DNA of 64,000 nucleotides from Bacteroidota bacterium (GCA_003151815.1 PLYN01000060.1:58180-122179); one strand, 5' to 3'. Positions 1 through 9,733 are shown, counted from the stretch's first letter. The notes: generated by a model not told the origin, from the sequence alone. Made by a program: numbers and translations.

Positions 1-589
1 TTATTTGTAATGAACGATCGAATACAACTACATCTTTTATTTTAATTTCATTTCCCAAAGCAATTCCTGATTTATCCAGATATTGTAAAAATGCAGCAGA
101 GTGGTCAACAACACCAGTCATTATACATACATCACTTTTATTGAACTTAGATAATAATTGTGATTTAGGAATATTTAATTTTCCTTTCGCATCCGGTATC
201 GGATCACCATGGGGATCAACTTTTGGAAAGTTTAAGAACTTGTCGATTTGTTCAATTAATTTATCTGAATTTATATGTTCCAGTTGCTCAGCAACATCAT
301 GTACTTCATCCCATTTAAAATCAAGTTTCTCAACTAAAAACATTTCCCATAAACGATGTTTTCTGATAATATTAAGCGCTACCTTTTCGCCTTTTGCAGT
401 GAGTGTAACACCTTGATATTTTTGATAATTGATAAGTTTTTTGGCGAAAAGTTTTTTGAGCATATCCGTTACCGAAGCTGCTTTTGTGTTCATCTTTTCA
501 GCAATGGCATTGGTGCTGATAGTATCGCCTTCCGATTCTATCAGTTTGTAAATTGCTTTAATATAATTTTCTTCTGTAAATGAATTCAT
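1..589 (-). CDS. Metal-dependent transcriptional regulator, DtxR/MntR family (3' end truncated by window edge)
   Basis: Minus-strand translation from 589: MNSFTEENYIKAIYKLIESEGDTISTNAIAEKMNTKAASVTDMLKKLFAKKLINYQKYQGVTLTAKGEKVALNIIRKHRLWEMFLVEKL..., a typical DtxR winged helix; open to the window edge so absent from the ORF track. Confidence 0.9.
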   Translation of the reverse strand, partial: MNSFTEENYIKAIYKLIESEGDTISTNAIAEKMNTKAASVTDMLKKLFAKKLINYQKYQGVTLTAKGEKVALNIIRKHRLWEMFLVEKLDFKWDEVHDVAEQLEHINSDKLIEQIDKFLNFPKVDPHGDPIPDAKGKLNIPKSQLLSKFNKSDVCIMTGVVDHSAAFLQYLDKSGIALGNEIKIKDVVVFDRSLQI

Positions 590-593
590 TTAA

Positions 594-2021
594 TTAAAAT
601 TCTATGTGCGTGCGGATAGCATAGATATTTACAGGACCTCTATCTTTATTATACCCTGGATTTACTGCAAACTGATAATCGGCAGTTACCCATAAATAGG
701 GCTTTAATTTTACTTTGTAAAAAGTTTCCATAATCTGCTCGCAGCCATAATGCGTTAGTTTTCCATCTCCTATTATAAATCCATATCCTCCCGCATTCAA
801 ATAATCGCGATGATCTGCTGATATGCCATTTACCACGCAGGCAATTCCGAAATTATCAGTAGGTCGTTTAATGATATCTCCACATATACGTATTCCTATT
901 GTTGCTGTTTGGTCTATTTCGGTAAACGCCCAAGTGGCTGTTTGCCCATTATTCCAGCCTATACGTGAAAAAATACCAATATTGTTGGTAAGCTCTTGGT
1001 TAAAACTTATGCCGAAACCATATTTAACACCGTATTGAGCGCCTGTTGCGGTACCATCAATTACATTGATAATCGAGCTATCCCCTTTCTTTATTTCACT
1101 TATGGCTGTTTTATAAGATGGCGCTAACGAATAATTGGCATATCCTAAAAAATGTAAATTTCCCGGATGATTTTTTATTTTAAATTTCCTTTCATACTCC
1201 GCTGTATTGCCATTTGCTTTTTTAATATTAAGGTCATAAACTTGAGAATTCGCGAGTTTCGGAACAAGCACGCTTGATATACGAATAGCATACGTTGGTT
1301 CAATAATTTCTACCACACCTCCCCAAGTATAACCGCGTGTATTCGCCGGATAATCCCAAGCACCATTATCCATTAAAGCCCAGTTCATAAATTCACTACG
1401 AGGGTCGTGAGCATACGCGTTATCATCAAAAAAATCGGCTAAACTAAATTTACCTAATGTTACTGTTATGCGTGATGTTGGAATGTTATCTGCCAATTGA
1501 TTTTCTTCTCCATTACAATGTTCAGTCTTACATTTTTTTCTTAAAGCAAAATGCTGCTCAAAATAGCCGCGAGCCATGTATAAAGCCGGTGCCGGATTTC
1601 CAACCCGAAAGGTTTCTCCGTTTGCAGCGCCTGCAAGTCCAAGTGCGTAGCTCATGCCCTTTCCGCCTGCTATCTCAGGATCCACAAAAATAGCTGCTCC
1701 CTTCCATAATTTTCTGCCTATATATAAAGTTGATGTCACCGACATGGCTATTTCTGAGGTGTCGTGCAAACTATTCCTGCCTGAATACCTGGCATTAAAA
1801 CCCGGATGTCCCTGCACAATATCCGTAAACTGAAAATGACAACTCCATTTCTCCAACGAATCAAAACGGTTTGCTAAAAGCCCTTTATAATGATTATCAA
1901 TATCATTTCCCTGCGCATTTACTTTTTCTGAAAAAGAAAACAACAAGGCAAGAACTATTCCTGTTTTTAATGCTTTTAACAGGTTGTGAATCGTAACAGC
2001 ATTGAATAAATATTTCGTCAT
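594..2021 (-). CDS. Carbohydrate-selective porin OprB-like outer membrane protein
   Basis: Signal peptide (..LALLFSFSEKVNAQ), beta-barrel-like sequence, OprB-like motifs (KFSLADFFDDNAYAHDPRSEFMNWALMDNGAWDYPANTRGYTWG); stop lies 5 bp from the start of the DtxR-like gene. Confidence 0.8.
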   Translation of the reverse strand: MTKYLFNAVTIHNLLKALKTGIVLALLFSFSEKVNAQGNDIDNHYKGLLANRFDSLEKWSCHFQFTDIVQGHPGFNARYSGRNSLHDTSEIAMSVTSTLYIGRKLWKGAAIFVDPEIAGGKGMSYALGLAGAANGETFRVGNPAPALYMARGYFEQHFALRKKCKTEHCNGEENQLADNIPTSRITVTLGKFSLADFFDDNAYAHDPRSEFMNWALMDNGAWDYPANTRGYTWGGVVEIIEPTYAIRISSVLVPKLANSQVYDLNIKKANGNTAEYERKFKIKNHPGNLHFLGYANYSLAPSYKTAISEIKKGDSSIINVIDGTATGAQYGVKYGFGISFNQELTNNIGIFSRIGWNNGQTATWAFTEIDQTATIGIRICGDIIKRPTDNFGIACVVNGISADHRDYLNAGGYGFIIGDGKLTHYGCEQIMETFYKVKLKPYLWVTADYQFAVNPGYNKDRGPVNIYAIRTHIEF

Positions 2022-2102
2022 AATTTCAATTTAACAGATAAAAAAATCAATTTAATATTTAAGACAAATATATGAATATAATTTAATATAGCATTAAATA
2101 TT

Positions 2103-2120
2103 TTTTAGATTAGTCTAAAA
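2103..2120. promoter_or_regulatory. Putative DtxR/MntR-type operator
   Basis: ttttagattagtctaaaa, 18-bp palindrome with one mismatched pair, about 80 bp upstream of the porin start. Confidence 0.55.
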
Positions 2121-2153
2121 TATTATTTATAACATAGCAGATTAAAATAAAAT

Positions 2154-2251
2154 GCCACAGATTACGCAAATTCACACGGATTTTTTTTCACAGATTATAT
2201 TAATGAATCAATCTGTGTATCTAATCCGCGAAAATTAGCGAAATCTGTGGC
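2154..2251. repeat. Inverted intergenic repeat (gccacagattacgcaaatt ... aattagcgaaatctgtggc)
   Basis: 19-bp imperfect inverted arms at 2154-2172 and 2233-2251 between divergent genes. Confidence 0.7.
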
Positions 2252-2296
2252 AAACCTCAATAAATTAATTTAATTTCGTGATTAGATTTTTATCCT

Positions 2297-3331
2297 ATGT
2301 ATAAAACAATCATAAAACCCGTTTTATTTCTTTTTCAGCCCGAAACAATTCATCACATTGTTTTTAAAATCATAAAGTTTTTATCTTCCATTCCCAGCTT
2401 TTCAACGATCATTCGGAGAATCTATATAATAGATGATAAACGTTTGGAGCGTAAATTATTCGGACTTACATTTCCTAATCCGGTGGGACTTGCGGCTGGT
2501 TTTGATAAAGATGCAAAATTGTTTGATGAGTTGGGTAACTTCGGATTTGGTTTTATTGAAATAGGAACCCTTACTCCTAAAGCACAACCGGGAAACGAAA
2601 AACCGAGAATGTTTCGATTGCCCGAGGATGAAGCATTGATAAATCGGATGGGATTCAATAATAGTGGCGTTGATGCTGCTGTTGAGCGTTTGAAAAAACG
2701 TAGATCAAGAATTATTGTTGGTGGCAATATCGGTAAAAATAAAAACACTCCCAATGAAGAAGCTGTAAATGATTACTCAATATGCTTTGAAGCACTTTTT
2801 GATTATGTAGATTATTTTGCTGTCAATGTTAGTTCGCCGAATACTCCAAACCTTCGTGCACTGCAAGATAAGGCACCATTAACACATTTATTAAAGCATT
2901 TAAAAGAGATCAATTCGCAAAAGAAAAACCCAAAACCAATCCTATTAAAAATTGCACCTGATCTGACAAATGCCCAATTGGATGATATTATTGACATAGT
3001 TAAAGAAACAAAAATTGATGGTGTAATAGCAACAAATACAACCATTTCGAGAGAAGGGCTAAAGACTCAAAACTTAAAACTAAAGACTCAAAACGGTGGT
3101 TTAAGTGGAAAACCTTTATCTAAAAGATCTACTGAAGTTGTCAAATATTTGAGTGATAGATCCAATAAAGCATTTCCAATTATTGCTGTTGGTGGGATCC
3201 ATACGGCTGATGATGCAATAGAAAAATTAAATGCAGGAGCGAGTTTAGTGCAAATTTATACAGGTTTCATTTATGAAGGACCGGGTATTGCTAAACGAAT
3301 TAATAAAAAAATATTAGCGAATAGCCAATAA
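2297..3331 (+). CDS. pyrD: Dihydroorotate dehydrogenase (quinone), class 2
   Basis: [83 protein letters not shown]. Confidence 0.97.
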   Translation: MYKTIIKPVLFLFQPETIHHIVFKIIKFLSSIPSFSTIIRRIYIIDDKRLERKLFGLTFPNPVGLAAGFDKDAKLFDELGNFGFGFIEIGTLTPKAQPGNEKPRMFRLPEDEALINRMGFNNSGVDAAVERLKKRRSRIIVGGNIGKNKNTPNEEAVNDYSICFEALFDYVDYFAVNVSSPNTPNLRALQDKAPLTHLLKHLKEINSQKKNPKPILLKIAPDLTNAQLDDIIDIVKETKIDGVIATNTTISREGLKTQNLKLKTQNGGLSGKPLSKRSTEVVKYLSDRSNKAFPIIAVGGIHTADDAIEKLNAGASLVQIYTGFIYEGPGIAKRINKKILANSQ

Positions 3332-3370
3332 GGCAATAGTTATAAGCTATTTAGAAAAACTTATCGTAAG

Positions 3371-4870
3371 ATGAAACTAAACAAATTTATTTGGGACATA
3401 TATAAACAATCCGAGGAAGGACAAAAAATAATTAATTTATTTGAAAATGGTACTTGTGAAGAAATAGTAGAGTTTGCAAAAATAGAAGTCAAGACAAAAT
3501 CGGAAACATTTAATCTTTGTGAATTTATAAACGACATATCTAAATATATTTCAGAACCAATAATTCCCGAACCAAATAAAATTAATTTAGAAACTGCTAA
3601 AATAATTATTGAGGATATTGCAAAAAATGGTTTTAAATTAAAATTTGAAGATGGAGAAATTGAAGAGTGTTCAGCGGAAGGATATGACATTCTTTATTTA
3701 GTTCCAGTTATTTCAATCAGTTTATTTAATATAAATCCTCAATACTTTAAACCATATTTTTTTAGAACTAAATTTAAACTCCTTACTCAAATAGCAGACG
3801 CATTTGAAATTGAATTGCCCGAAGTTCCATTAAAAAGATATAAAGAAGAACGCATAAATTATTATTGGAAACTATGTGAAACCTTTTACTATTTTCAAGA
3901 AGAAAATAAATTAACCCCTTCTGAATTTTGTGCCTTCTTGTATGACTTCGCGCCAAAATTTATTTCTGAAAGTGAACAAGCTCTTTCAGAACTTCCAAAA
4001 CCAACACAAGTATGGATGGTTGGAGGTGACCAAGGAGGACGCGATATGGACTTTTTAGATAGTGATGAAATAGGAAGGACACATTTTTGGCAAGGAAATG
4101 TGGATACAAAACGAGGCGATATAATAATTATGTATTGCCTTACACCAAGAAGTTATATTCATTCAATTTGGAGAGCAATATCAGATGGTATTGCCGACCC
4201 TTTCTTTCATTACTACGGCAGCATTTATATTGGAGAAGGCAAAAAAATTGCGCCAATTTCTCTTAAAGAATTAAAAGCAGACGAATATTTTAGCAAACAT
4301 CCATTAGTAAGAAAAAACTTACAAGGTTTAAATGGTTATCCATTCACTTCTGATGATTATCAACGCTTACAACAAATGATAATTAATAATGGAGGAAATA
4401 TACAAGACCTTCCTCAACCTTATAGTCCTGCTTTTTCAGATAATGAAAATCTAAACAATGAAAGAGAAGTTGAGATAACGCTTATTGAACCATTTTTACA
4501 CGAGCTCGGTTATACTGATAAACATTGGGTAAGACAACTTTCAGTACGAATGGGAAGAGGCGAAAGAAATTTTCCAGATTATGCTTTTCTCACACAAGCA
4601 GAGAAAAATTATGAAGAAGCGTCAATGCTTATTGAGGCAAAATATTGGATAAAAAATAACAAAGAATTAGAAGAAACTTTTAAACAAGTATGGTCATACG
4701 GACAACGGCTAACAGCAAAAGTTTTAGTTATCGCTGACAAGAACGCAATTTGGATTTACGAAAGAAACAATGATAGTTTTGACCGAACTAAATACATAAA
4801 AAAATATTGGAAAGAACTCGAACAACCTGACAACTTTAAAGATATAAAACGAATAATAGGACGAAAATAA
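3371..4870 (+). CDS. EVE-like domain plus C-terminal PD-(D/E)xK (HsdR_N-like) nuclease domain protein; candidate modification-dependent restriction/defence protein
   Basis: Central segment WMVGGDQGG..THFWQGNVDTKRGDIIIMYCLTPRSYIHSIWRAISDGIADPFFHYYGSIYIGEGKKIAPISLKELKAD resembles EVE/PUA-like; C-terminal FPDYAF...SMLIEAKYW...QVWSYGQRL resembles HsdR_N PD-(D/E)xK. Confidence 0.7.
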   Translation: MKLNKFIWDIYKQSEEGQKIINLFENGTCEEIVEFAKIEVKTKSETFNLCEFINDISKYISEPIIPEPNKINLETAKIIIEDIAKNGFKLKFEDGEIEECSAEGYDILYLVPVISISLFNINPQYFKPYFFRTKFKLLTQIADAFEIELPEVPLKRYKEERINYYWKLCETFYYFQEENKLTPSEFCAFLYDFAPKFISESEQALSELPKPTQVWMVGGDQGGRDMDFLDSDEIGRTHFWQGNVDTKRGDIIIMYCLTPRSYIHSIWRAISDGIADPFFHYYGSIYIGEGKKIAPISLKELKADEYFSKHPLVRKNLQGLNGYPFTSDDYQRLQQMIINNGGNIQDLPQPYSPAFSDNENLNNEREVEITLIEPFLHELGYTDKHWVRQLSVRMGRGERNFPDYAFLTQAEKNYEEASMLIEAKYWIKNNKELEETFKQVWSYGQRLTAKVLVIADKNAIWIYERNNDSFDRTKYIKKYWKELEQPDNFKDIKRIIGRK

Positions 4871-4920
4871 AAAAGCACCCGAAACATTAATCGGGAATAG
4901 AATTTAGAATTTTGTAAAAT

Positions 4921-5769
4921 ATGAAAATTATCGAATGTCCGCGTGATGCGATGCAAGGCATACATGAATTTATACCAACTGAAAAAAAAGTTGCCTATAT
5001 CAATTCGTTGCTAAAAGTTGGTTTTGATACCATTGATTTTGGAAGTTTTGTTTCACCCAAAACGATTCCTCAAATGCGTGATACAGCGCAGGTTTTGGAG
5101 CAATTGGATTTAAGCATCTCCAAATCAAAATTGCTTTCAATTATTGCAAATGTAAGAGGAGCACAGGATGCCGTTGAGTTTGAAGAAATTGATTATTTAG
5201 GTTTTCCTTTCTCCATTTCAGAAACATTTCAACAACGCAACACGAATTCATCCATTTCTGAATCACTAACAAGAGTGGAGGAAATACATGATCTATGTGT
5301 CCGAAATAAAAAAGAGCTGGTCGTATATATTTCAATGGCTTTTGGCAATCCTTATGGAGATGAATGGAGCAGTGATGTGGTTATAAAATGGACAAAACGT
5401 TTGGCCCAAATGGGAATTAAAATTATTGCCTTATCCGATACGATAGGCGTTTCCGATCCTCAAAATATTTCATTCCTGTTCTCGAAATTAGTTCCCGAAT
5501 TTCCGGATGTTGAAATTGGAGCGCATTTACATACAACACCGGATACTTGGGAAGAAAAAGTAAATGCTGCATACATTAGCGGTTGCCGCAGGTTTGATAG
5601 CACAATTAAAGGCTATGGAGGTTGCCCGATGGCTGCTGATAAATTAACCGGAAACATGCCTACTGAAAATTTATTATCTTATTTCGAGAAAAGAAATATA
5701 TCCACAGGTATTGATAAGGTAGCTTTTGAAGAAGCAATGATTATTGCTACAAAAACTTTTCCAGTATAG
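4921..5769 (+). CDS. Hydroxymethylglutaryl-CoA lyase
   Basis: ECPRDAMQGI, DFGSFVSPK, IALSDTIGVSDP, GAHLHTTP, DSTIKGYGGCPMA. Confidence 0.9.
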   Translation: MKIIECPRDAMQGIHEFIPTEKKVAYINSLLKVGFDTIDFGSFVSPKTIPQMRDTAQVLEQLDLSISKSKLLSIIANVRGAQDAVEFEEIDYLGFPFSISETFQQRNTNSSISESLTRVEEIHDLCVRNKKELVVYISMAFGNPYGDEWSSDVVIKWTKRLAQMGIKIIALSDTIGVSDPQNISFLFSKLVPEFPDVEIGAHLHTTPDTWEEKVNAAYISGCRRFDSTIKGYGGCPMAADKLTGNMPTENLLSYFEKRNISTGIDKVAFEEAMIIATKTFPV

Positions 5770-5837
5770 TTTGTCCATAACAATGATTTTAATCTTTATT
5801 TTTGAGTATCTTTGTATTAACTATAAATTAAATTAAA

Positions 5838-6902
5838 ATGCAAAAAGTCATTTTTAATAATAAGAATAGTTTGTTTTTTGATACCCTGAAACAAAAAGTT
5901 GACGGTTATTTTAAGTCAAACAATATTCGTGAAACAGGAAATTTTAAATTATATATTAAAACAATATTACTTCTTTTATCCGCCTCTTCACTATATGTCA
6001 TTTTAGTGTTTTTTACACCTTCTTTCGGTCTTTCCGTTTTTTTATGCTGCGTTATGGGCTTCAATCTTGCTGCTATTGGTTTTAACACCATGCACGATGG
6101 CGCTCACGGTAGTTTTTCCCGAAAAACATGGGTAAATGAACTAATGGCTTTTTCGTTGAACGCCATGGGTGGAAATGCATTTTTATGGAAGGCAAAACAC
6201 AATGTATTCCATCATTCATATACGAACATTGAAGGTATGGATGAGGATATTGATATCAAACCTTGGATACGCGTTAATGAAAATCAAAAAAAATATTGGT
6301 ATCATAGATTTCAACATATCTATTGGGTAATATTATATGGGACAACTTATTTTTTGTGGGTTTACATACAAGATTTTCAAAAATATTTTTCCGGAAAAAT
6401 AGGGGATAATAAATTCAAAAAAATGGAACTGTCGGATCATTTTGTTTTTTGGATAAGTAAAATTTTATATGTGTCAGTGTTTCTTGTATTACCTATATTT
6501 GTAGTTGGTGTAAAAGATACGATCATTGGCTATTCGATTATTAGTTTTGTAACGGGTTTTGTGATCTCTGTAGTGTTTCAATTGGCGCATATTGTAGAAG
6601 ATGCTTCATTTCATTTACCGGATAATAAATCTTTTAAAATTGATACGGAATGGGCCGTTCATCAAATTCAAACAACGGCCGATTTTGCAACGAAAAGCAA
6701 ACTGGTTTCTTGGTTTACCGGCGGATTAAATTTTCAGGTAGAGCACCATTTATTTCCGCGTATTAGTCACGTTCATTATCCAAAGATCAGCCAATTGGTG
6801 AAAGAAACATGTGAGCAGTTCGGTATAAATTACATGGAGTTTCCAACGCTTTTAAGCGCTGTCCGTTCGCATGTTGTGCATTTAAAAACAGTTGGTCAAT
6901 AA
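5838..6902 (+). CDS. Fatty acid desaturase (acyl-CoA/lipid desaturase)
   Basis: Histidine boxes HDGAH, HNVFHH, QVEHHLFP and multiple TM segments. Confidence 0.95.
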   Translation: MQKVIFNNKNSLFFDTLKQKVDGYFKSNNIRETGNFKLYIKTILLLLSASSLYVILVFFTPSFGLSVFLCCVMGFNLAAIGFNTMHDGAHGSFSRKTWVNELMAFSLNAMGGNAFLWKAKHNVFHHSYTNIEGMDEDIDIKPWIRVNENQKKYWYHRFQHIYWVILYGTTYFLWVYIQDFQKYFSGKIGDNKFKKMELSDHFVFWISKILYVSVFLVLPIFVVGVKDTIIGYSIISFVTGFVISVVFQLAHIVEDASFHLPDNKSFKIDTEWAVHQIQTTADFATKSKLVSWFTGGLNFQVEHHLFPRISHVHYPKISQLVKETCEQFGINYMEFPTLLSAVRSHVVHLKTVGQ

Positions 6903-6931
6903 AATCGTTACTAAATCACTTTACATTCTAA

Positions 6932-6977
6932 AAAAAAGAAACCCCGTTCCGCAATTGCGGAACGGGGTTTCTTTTTT
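6932..6977. terminator. Bidirectional intrinsic terminator between desaturase and fabI
   Basis: Perfect 46-bp palindrome aaaaaagaaaccccgttccgcaa|ttgcggaacggggtttctttttt between convergent genes. Confidence 0.95.
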
Positions 6978-6995
6978 GTTATACAAGGAATAAAA

Positions 6996-7811
6996 TTATT
7001 CATCCTTAAATTTTAATATCGCTTCCATGCTTGCCCCTGTTGAAGAGTATCCTCCATCATGAAATAAATTCTGCATAGTAACCATTCTTGTTAAGTCAGA
7101 GAATAAAGTGATGCAATAATCAGCGCACGATTCAGCACTTGCATTACCAAGTGGCGCAACAGAATCAGCAAATTTGTAAAACTCGCCAAAACCTTTAATA
7201 CCCGTACCTGCAGTAGTTTTAGTCGGAGATTGTGAAACCGTATTGATCCTTACTTTTTTATCTTTTCCATAATGGTAACCGAAGCTACGTGCTATCGATT
7301 CCAGCATCGCTTTAATATCAGCCATATCCGTATAAAAAGGATAGGTGCGTTGCGCTGCCATATAGGTAAGGGCAACCACACTTCCATATTCGTTGATGGC
7401 ATCCATTTTTTTAGCTACACTTAACATTTTATGCAATGATAAAGCGGATACATCAATTCCTTTCATAAAATAATCGTAGTTGGATTCGGTATAGGCGATG
7501 TTTTTACGAATGTTTACGCTCATCCCGATCGAGTGCAAAACAAAATCAATTTTACCTCCCAATATTTCCTGCGATTGACTAAACAAATTTGTTAACTCAG
7601 GAACACTTGTCGCATCGGCCGGAATGATCTGCGAATTTGTTTTTTCTGCCAACTGTTTTATCTCACCCATTCGCATGGCGATAGGAGCGTTTGTTAAAAC
7701 AAATGTAGCGCCTTCTTCATGAGCTTTTTCAGCTACTTTCCAAGCAATTGAATTCTCATCTAATGCTCCGCTGATAATACCGCGTTTACCTTTTAATAAG
7801 TTGTATGCCAT
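6996..7811 (-). CDS. fabI: Enoyl-[acyl-carrier-protein] reductase (NADH)
   Basis: MAYNLLKGKRGIISGALDENSIAWKVAEKAHEEGA; Y-x6-K type SDR; FHDGGYSSTG. Confidence 0.95.
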   Translation of the reverse strand: MAYNLLKGKRGIISGALDENSIAWKVAEKAHEEGATFVLTNAPIAMRMGEIKQLAEKTNSQIIPADATSVPELTNLFSQSQEILGGKIDFVLHSIGMSVNIRKNIAYTESNYDYFMKGIDVSALSLHKMLSVAKKMDAINEYGSVVALTYMAAQRTYPFYTDMADIKAMLESIARSFGYHYGKDKKVRINTVSQSPTKTTAGTGIKGFGEFYKFADSVAPLGNASAESCADYCITLFSDLTRMVTMQNLFHDGGYSSTGASMEAILKFKDE

Positions 7812-7830
7812 ATTGTTTGATTATAGATTT

Positions 7831-8082
7831 ATTGATGTGCTAATGTGCTGATTATTGATGTGCTGATTTATACAAATGTAATAAACAGCTTTTAAAGTTC
7901 AAATAATAAATTTAAAACATCATTTGAACTAATTACGGTGTGTTGTCAGTTCGAGCGTAGTCGAGAACGTGTGAAGGCTTTAGCAAATCAATTCGTCTCA
8001 TCGTTATTTATCTCCGTCCTTGTTCTCGACTACGCTCGAACTGACAGTGCACATCAGCACATCCCTTAATCAGCACATCAAC
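7831..8082. repeat. Nested inverted-repeat intergenic element
   Basis: Outer arms with gatgtgctgat words (7831-7869) and their complements (8049-8082); inner perfect 25-bp arms tgtcagttcgagcgtagtcgagaac (7944-7968) and complement (8022-8046). Confidence 0.9.
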
Positions 8083-9733
8083 TTTTCAACAACTCTTTTG
8101 CATTTTTTATTGCCGACACTGTCGGTGTTCCTGTACTTAGCATTTTTGCTATCTCTTGAATCCGTTCATCTGCTGAAAGCTTTTTGATATTGCTGAATGT
8201 TTTATTGTTTTTATCTTCCTTGTAAACAAACAAATGAGACTGACCTTTACTGGCTATTTGAGGCAAATGAGTAATGGTGATCACTTGCATTGATTTTGTC
8301 ATCAAATTCATAATACTTCCTACTTTGTCTGCCACATCACCTGAAACTCCTGTATCAATCTCATCAAAAATGATGGTTGGCAAAGCAGTAAGTTGTGCAA
8401 TTAACGATTTAATGCTTAACATCAATCTGGACAATTCTCCTCCTGAAGCTACTTTGTTCAACTCCTTGAAATCACTTCCTTTGTTGGCCGAAAACAGAAA
8501 ATTTACTTTGTCTATTCCTTTCATCGTTAATATTTCAGTTTCAATATGATCAACTTTTAATTGAGCATTGGGCATTGATAATGAGGAAAGGAGGGAAGCA
8601 ATTTCTTTTTCTATTTTCGGAATTACTTTTTTTCTGTTTGCGGCAATCTTTTTTGCAAGTGTCATTAACGACTTTTGTACGGTATCTAATTCCTTTTTAG
8701 TTTTTTTAATCTCGTTTTCAAGTGAACTGAATTCGAGTAATTTATTGCTTAAATCATCTTTAATAGCAATTAAATCTTCAATAACTTTTACCTGATGTTT
8801 TTGTTGTAAACGATAAATTATATCTAAACGGTTTGTTAATTCTTCAATACGAATTGGGTTGTAAATAATATCTTGTTCAAGGTTATCTAGTTCGTTGCCG
8901 ATGTCTTTTAGTTCAATATAAGCACTATTCAGGCGAGTACTTAATTCATTTATTTCGGGTTTGAATTTAGCGAAAGTTGCCAGAATTAATTTGATTTCAT
9001 TCAATGATGAAAGAATATTTTGTTCACCTCCATTCAGTCCATTGGCTGTTTTGGAAAGATTCAGTTTAATTTCTTCAGCATTATTTAGCGTTTCTAATTC
9101 TTGCTCCACTACAGTTTGTTCACCTGCTTTTAAATTAGCTTCTTCCAGCTCATTAAATTGAAATTGAAAATAATCCAATTCTTTTTTTGCCTGTGATTCA
9201 CGAGATAATAATTCATTTAAAATCTTTTCCAGAGATTTAAATAATTTATAATTCTTTGCATATTCAGTTAATGAATCAGTATGTTGAGCGTAGGCATCCA
9301 CCACCGACAATTGAAATTCACTGCCATTGAGAGTTAGTGTCTGATGTTGAGAATGGATATCAATTAATTTTTCAGCCAACTCTTTAAGTTGATTAAGAGT
9401 AACAGGTGTATCATTAACGAATGCACGTGATTTACCTTCCGGATTTATTTCTCTGCGAATATTTGTTGTCGGTTCGTAATCTAATTCATTTGCCCCAAAA
9501 AAATCTTTTAATGAATATTCTTTTATATTAAATGTGGCTTCGACAATGCATTTTTTTGTCTTATCTTGTAATGATTGTGTATCAGCACGATTTCCTGCAA
9601 TTAACCCTAAAGCACCTAATAATATTGATTTCCCTGCACCTGTTTCTCCGGTAATAATGGTTAGTCCATTCGAAAAATCAATTTCGACTTTATCAATAAG
9701 CGCATAATTTTGGATGGATAAATGTTTTAGCAT
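8078..9733 (-). CDS. recN: DNA repair protein RecN
   Basis: MLKHLSIQNYALIDKVEIDFSNGLTIITGETGAGKSILLGAL Walker A; SGGELSRLMLSIK; IIFDEIDTGVSGDVA. Confidence 0.97.
   Translation of the reverse strand: MLKHLSIQNYALIDKVEIDFSNGLTIITGETGAGKSILLGALGLIAGNRADTQSLQDKTKKCIVEATFNIKEYSLKDFFGANELDYEPTTNIRREINPEGKSRAFVNDTPVTLNQLKELAEKLIDIHSQHQTLTLNGSEFQLSVVDAYAQHTDSLTEYAKNYKLFKSLEKILNELLSRESQAKKELDYFQFQFNELEEANLKAGEQTVVEQELETLNNAEEIKLNLSKTANGLNGGEQNILSSLNEIKLILATFAKFKPEINELSTRLNSAYIELKDIGNELDNLEQDIIYNPIRIEELTNRLDIIYRLQQKHQVKVIEDLIAIKDDLSNKLLEFSSLENEIKKTKKELDTVQKSLMTLAKKIAANRKKVIPKIEKEIASLLSSLSMPNAQLKVDHIETEILTMKGIDKVNFLFSANKGSDFKELNKVASGGELSRLMLSIKSLIAQLTALPTIIFDEIDTGVSGDVADKVGSIMNLMTKSMQVITITHLPQIASKGQSHLFVYKEDKNNKTFSNIKKLSADERIQEIAKMLSTGTPTVSAIKNAKELLKS

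Noticed and set aside
141-583. Plus-strand ORFs of 91 and 75 aa at the left edge
   Set aside because: Antisense to the truncated DtxR-like regulator, which reads through on the minus strand.
3361-3690. 109-aa minus-strand ORF overlapping the start of the EVE-nuclease gene, considered as an immunity partner
   Set aside because: Composition matches an antisense shadow of the AT-rich N-terminal coding region; no initiation signal seen.
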